A stretch of DNA of 64,000 nt from Amoeboaphelidium protococcarum (taxonomy: Eukaryota > Aphelidiomycota > Aphelidea). The notes beneath the pieces are model-generated. The model was given only the letters and a program-made list of their open reading frames with translations. It did not search any database and was not told the DNA's origin. This document shows positions 60,660 to 64,000 of this stretch, one piece after another. The number at the start of each line of letters is the position of its first letter. Position 1 is the first letter of the stretch. The position numbers and the translations under genes were made by a program. The stretch is taken from contig JALECJ010000258.1 in NCBI GenBank assembly GCA_023515745.1, positions 2,298,501-2,362,500 of the forward strand, written 5' to 3'.

Positions 60660-63007
60660 ATGTCTCAACTTGCCAATCTATTAGATCTGCCACACAGTCC
60701 TTTATACTAGTACTTGAGGCCTGTAGATTTTCTGCAGTTGTCCAAGTGTAATAAGGAATGCCAAGGTGCCATCGTGAACCAAAAGTTCAAGGTCAGGGAC
60801 GCGTACTTTCGTTATTATGGCCCTCTCCTGACTGCATATCGTATAAAGTTTCATTAATATCTGTAGCTACAGTCTGAAGAAGATTACATATTCTTTTTCA
60901 TGAACAGATTAAGTCGTATCATGCGTTGATGGCTGTTGTGTCGTAGGATTATGTGTTTCGAGACCCGATGTTTAATTATGATTGGAATAAGTCTGTTTAA
61001 TAATTTTATTGTGCGATTGCCGAACAGTGTAAGATTTCTCGTCATTTCAATTCATGGTCTGAGGTATATGCTCTAAATAAGGAGAAGGTGAAGTTGAGCT
61101 CTGGTGAAGTTCTTGCTTCCTCTCAGATCGATTTGCTTATCATTCTCTATCGGGCATTTGTGAAACGGAACTAGCAAGTTTCAGATCCAAAGAGGAAGCC
61201 GTGTCGCGTGTCCAAATACGGCTACTATAACGATGCCGCAAAGAACTTCCAATTGGATGCCTTGGTTTAAATTATCAATTCGGAATTTGACGTCTTGATT
61301 GAGGAAGTAAACATCATCAACTCGGATAGGTCGCGCCAAGGACGTCCTGCTATAATTAGTGGTAAGGCTGATGCTTTCTCTCAACTGTGTCAATATTTTT
61401 AGCTTGGAAGTTGTGATGATGTCAGAGAGAAATTGGCAAAGTCTCTAGAGAGTGCACCCAACTTTGAGACGTTGTATGCGTACTTGAATGTCATTACGCT
61501 TTAACAGTAGTACAATCACTCAACGGTACATAAGCTTCTCGATGAATATCTGGTTTGTATCTTGAATAATCCGCCAAATGCAGTGCTATAGTAGTAATCG
61601 TTGGGATTTGTCAAACTTATTCGCGACAAATATCTAATCTCTACGCAAATGCAATCTTTGCTGAAACTTCACTTATCTTACTTTTGGGTAGATCTAAAGA
61701 TTAAAGATGTCAAGGTGGTAAAGAGCGTCGAAGCTTGCTGGGCTATTTTATCTATTTTCAAAATGTTTGAGCCTGCTCTAAGTGAGAGTACTTACTAGAA
61801 GTTGGTGTATGGAAAGCTTTGCAGATGTCGCACTGACGAAGCCATGTATCTGATTCTTGCTGCTTATTGTTACGACATCGAGAAACCTTTTCAATGGGAA
61901 GAGTAGGAGATGTCTCAGATTGCATTAAATACTTTAGTTTAAGTCCTGGAGTAACTATTGGATATCAAGTTTGTGGTAAGAGAGAGTGAATTTTTCCGGC
62001 TCGGCTGTATATTTAATACTTTCAAGGAATCTTTGGTAGATCATTAACATCATCTTATGCGTGTATCAATGCTGAAGTTCAGTCATGTAGGTCATATGGA
62101 TATCGATAGTTGCTATTATAGTCATGATTATATGCAATATATCATCGGATGTCTTGGTGGACCAACTGAATGGGCACATGTGTTACTTAATAGTGATGTC
62201 GATTTTATAGCTCAACTCAAAGGATGTATTATTGCCATTGGTCTTTATCCTGATTTAGATCTCATGAGCTAATCTTTGCTCGACCAGGTTTCTGTTCATC
62301 TGGTTAATCTGTTCTGCGGAAATGAGAAGCTTGATTTTCACATTCTCGCCTGCTACTTCTAGCACCTACGAGAAATGTGTCTTTATGCTGAGGAGGCGGT
62401 GCTCAAACTTAAGCAAATTGGTAGTGATAAAGAGTTAAGTATTATCTGCAAGATGGTCCCGGAGTACGAAGATATCGTCGTCATGAACTTCGGCTCTCAG
62501 TTTCAACCGGGCTGGATTAATGAATGTCAAAGAATATCTAATGAAGTTGGATTCCCGCAGAATATCATCTAAATTGTGGATGTATATAATGCTAATAGTG
62601 ATAAGTTCTCGTATATACTTTAATACATTGAAAAAGCTATCGCCAATGCTGTCGTAAAAATCGTTTTGAAGCAGCCTATAACTAGCACGTCTAGATATTG
62701 GTTCTTTGAAGGCTTACCAGTGTCTATACTGGAAGAGAGCTTTGTAATATAAGTGTATATCAAAATCTGGCCTACTGCTATGCTAGCCTCAGAAAGTTTA
62801 AGAGTTTGTGAATATTCAGAATTGGCACTTGGCTTTTTCCAGCACATTTAATGCCATGATATTCTGCCTGAGAAGCAAGTATCATTAATTTAAATGTTCT
62901 TCACTTAAGCTAAGTATGCTCAAGCAAATAATCTGGTCTGTGAGATTAAACGCCTGATTAAGGAGTTTTATGGATGTAAGATGGAAGCTCTATTGGGTGA
63001 ATAATGA
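60660..63007 (+). pseudogene. F-box-like paralogue C, one frameshift
   Basis: Starts MSQLANLLDLPHSPLYQYLR with the shared PVDFLQLSKCNKECQ motif. At the T-run 60894-60898 one base is missing: the upstream frame ends in a TGA soon after, while the next frame continues HEQIKSYHALMAVVSQ and stays open for about 700 codons to TGA at 63005. Conserved blocks SRYWFFEGLPVS and KYGYYNDAAKNFQLDAL are present. With one base restored the length is 783 codons, matching B. A single lesion in a homopolymer could be a sequence error, a young pseudogene or a slippery site. Confidence 0.7.
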
Positions 63008-63481
63008 AAGAAGAAGCATAATGTTCTAACTTGCAAAATACTATTATTGTAAACTTGATTCTATGTGTGTCTACTTTTCAATGCTCATCATTTCTATTTG
63101 CGCCTCACTGTTAGTCGATCGCGTCTTACAGCAATTTGAGGACTTGCCTTGTTTCAGCCTCTTTTGGCCAATAATCAGCTGTCGACATACTATACACTTC
63201 CATACTTATAAACATATATATATATATATATGGATATGATATATTCATTGCGTAAATAATTCAGCAATATAGTGTGAATTGCATGTTGTTATCACTTATG
63301 ACAGACAGATATCTAAATTTTTGTAGAGTCATCGACGCGTCCCTCAAGCTAATTAAAGCGCGCCTCAACTCGTCCTCTTCTTTTTGATGACAATTTCAAA
63401 TTTCTCTCCGTTGAAATTAAAGCAGGCGAGTCTTTTCTCTTCGCATAGCATTGCTTTAAAGTATTCGCAAATACTGACGTT
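63008..63481. other. Intergenic with (AT)n run, before F-box-like copy D
   Basis: (AT)n at about 63214-63231. No other feature recognised. Confidence 0.4.
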
Positions 63482-64000
63482 ATGTTTACTCTGACAGATT
63501 TACTAATCCTACCTACAGTTCCTGTGTACAGATATCTAAGGCCGGTGGATTTACTGCAGTTGTATTTATGCAATCGCTAATGTTAGAGCTTAATTTAGTC
63601 TTAGAAGGCTCAAGTCAGAGAGACATACCTCAAGTATTATGGGCCTCTACTAGCTGCCCATCGCATAAAGTCTCACCCGTATCTCAATTTAAAGACTGCT
63701 GATGATTACTTATTTTTCTTCCATGAAGATATGAAATTTAATGAGATTTGGTATCTTCTACTGACCAAGTCTTATGTCTCCAACAATGAGATTGAGGTGG
63801 ACGAGTGGAAGAAGGCATTGTGTAAGTATTGTGAATTAGACTTTGGTTATGAGGCTCCCAGGTAGTTGTACTTTGAGCAAATGTCAGATTTATACATGCG
63901 CCAGTAGGATGATGTAAATGTTGAGTCTGGGGAACTGTTGGCCTACTCATACGATGATTTTCTGCTTACTCTATGCTTCACCTACTGTATGGACTTTGAA
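63482..64000 (+). CDS. F-box-like paralogue D, N-terminal part (runs off the right edge)
   Basis: 173 codons visible and intact. It begins MFTLTDLLILPTVPVYRYLR, then PVDLLQLYLCNRQCQSLI and VRETYLKYYGPLLAAHRI, aligning with copies A-C, followed by the DDYLFFFHED block (the same place where copy C is frameshifted; here the T-run is in frame). Same orientation as A, B and C, so the array continues to the right of the window. Confidence 0.75.

Overview
This window is nuclear DNA of a unicellular-type eukaryote that reads TAA and TAG as glutamine and stops only at TGA. Genes are dense, lie on both strands and are mostly intronless; the few introns are short (36-80 nt), start GTA and mostly end TGTAG. 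Invariant glutamines of RNA polymerase II (the AAQSIGEP..TQMTLN stretch) are written TAG, every complete gene ends at TGA, and ordinary stop prediction would break almost every gene into pieces. The gene set looks opisthokont and partly fungal (Mgm1-type dynamin, Atf1-type bZIP with an NPFEQSF box, Rmp1/Nepro, Pho91-type transporter, MEF2/Rlm1 MADS box, Elp1, Ipi3/WDR18). A fungus relative with a changed code, such as an aphelid, is a reasonable guess, but this is inference.

Region 1 (1-4 kb): 5' part of Pol III RPC1 (minus), QCR6 (plus, 3 exons), and a membrane protein with a possible papain-like NC..H motif. Region 2 (3-10 kb): three minus-strand secreted von Willebrand D (VWD) proteins; two carry Thr/Ser stalks and GPI-type tails, and all three share a CCAAT/ATTGG promoter pair. 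Region 3 (10-17.6 kb): mitochondrial dynamin MGM1, an unresolved 1.6 kb stretch, a DASS/Pho91 transporter, a weak sedlin-like gene and a small repeat protein. Region 4 (17.8-28 kb): LSM7, ELP1, uS14 (RPS29), an ATF-type bZIP, an unknown five-exon gene and an ASH-RhoGAP protein.

Region 5 (28-44 kb): RPB1 with a nearly perfect 26-heptad CTD, a PRP2/DHX16-type helicase, a MEF2-type MADS factor, a BipA/TypA GTPase with a mitochondrial-type leader, RMP1/NEPRO, a Cys-rich GPI-type surface protein, a small membrane protein, an ADP-ribosyltransferase-like gene with one frameshift, and IPI3/WDR18. Housekeeping here covers transcription, splicing, ribosome and tRNA modification, and mitochondrial function.

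Region 6 (44-64 kb) is different: an accessory cluster. A gag-like relic is followed by four large F-box-like paralogues (A-D) mixed with two receptor-like kinases that have a beta-propeller-like ectodomain, Thr-rich stalk, membrane span and kinase, plus an unrelated cytosolic kinase. Two F-box copies and both receptor kinases carry frameshifts, one kinase holds a 163-bp hAT-type MITE with an 8-bp target duplication, and the two kinases share a 182-bp tract of perfect identity that points to gene conversion. The large housekeeping genes are free of such lesions, so the damage looks biological and specific to this fast-turnover family locus.
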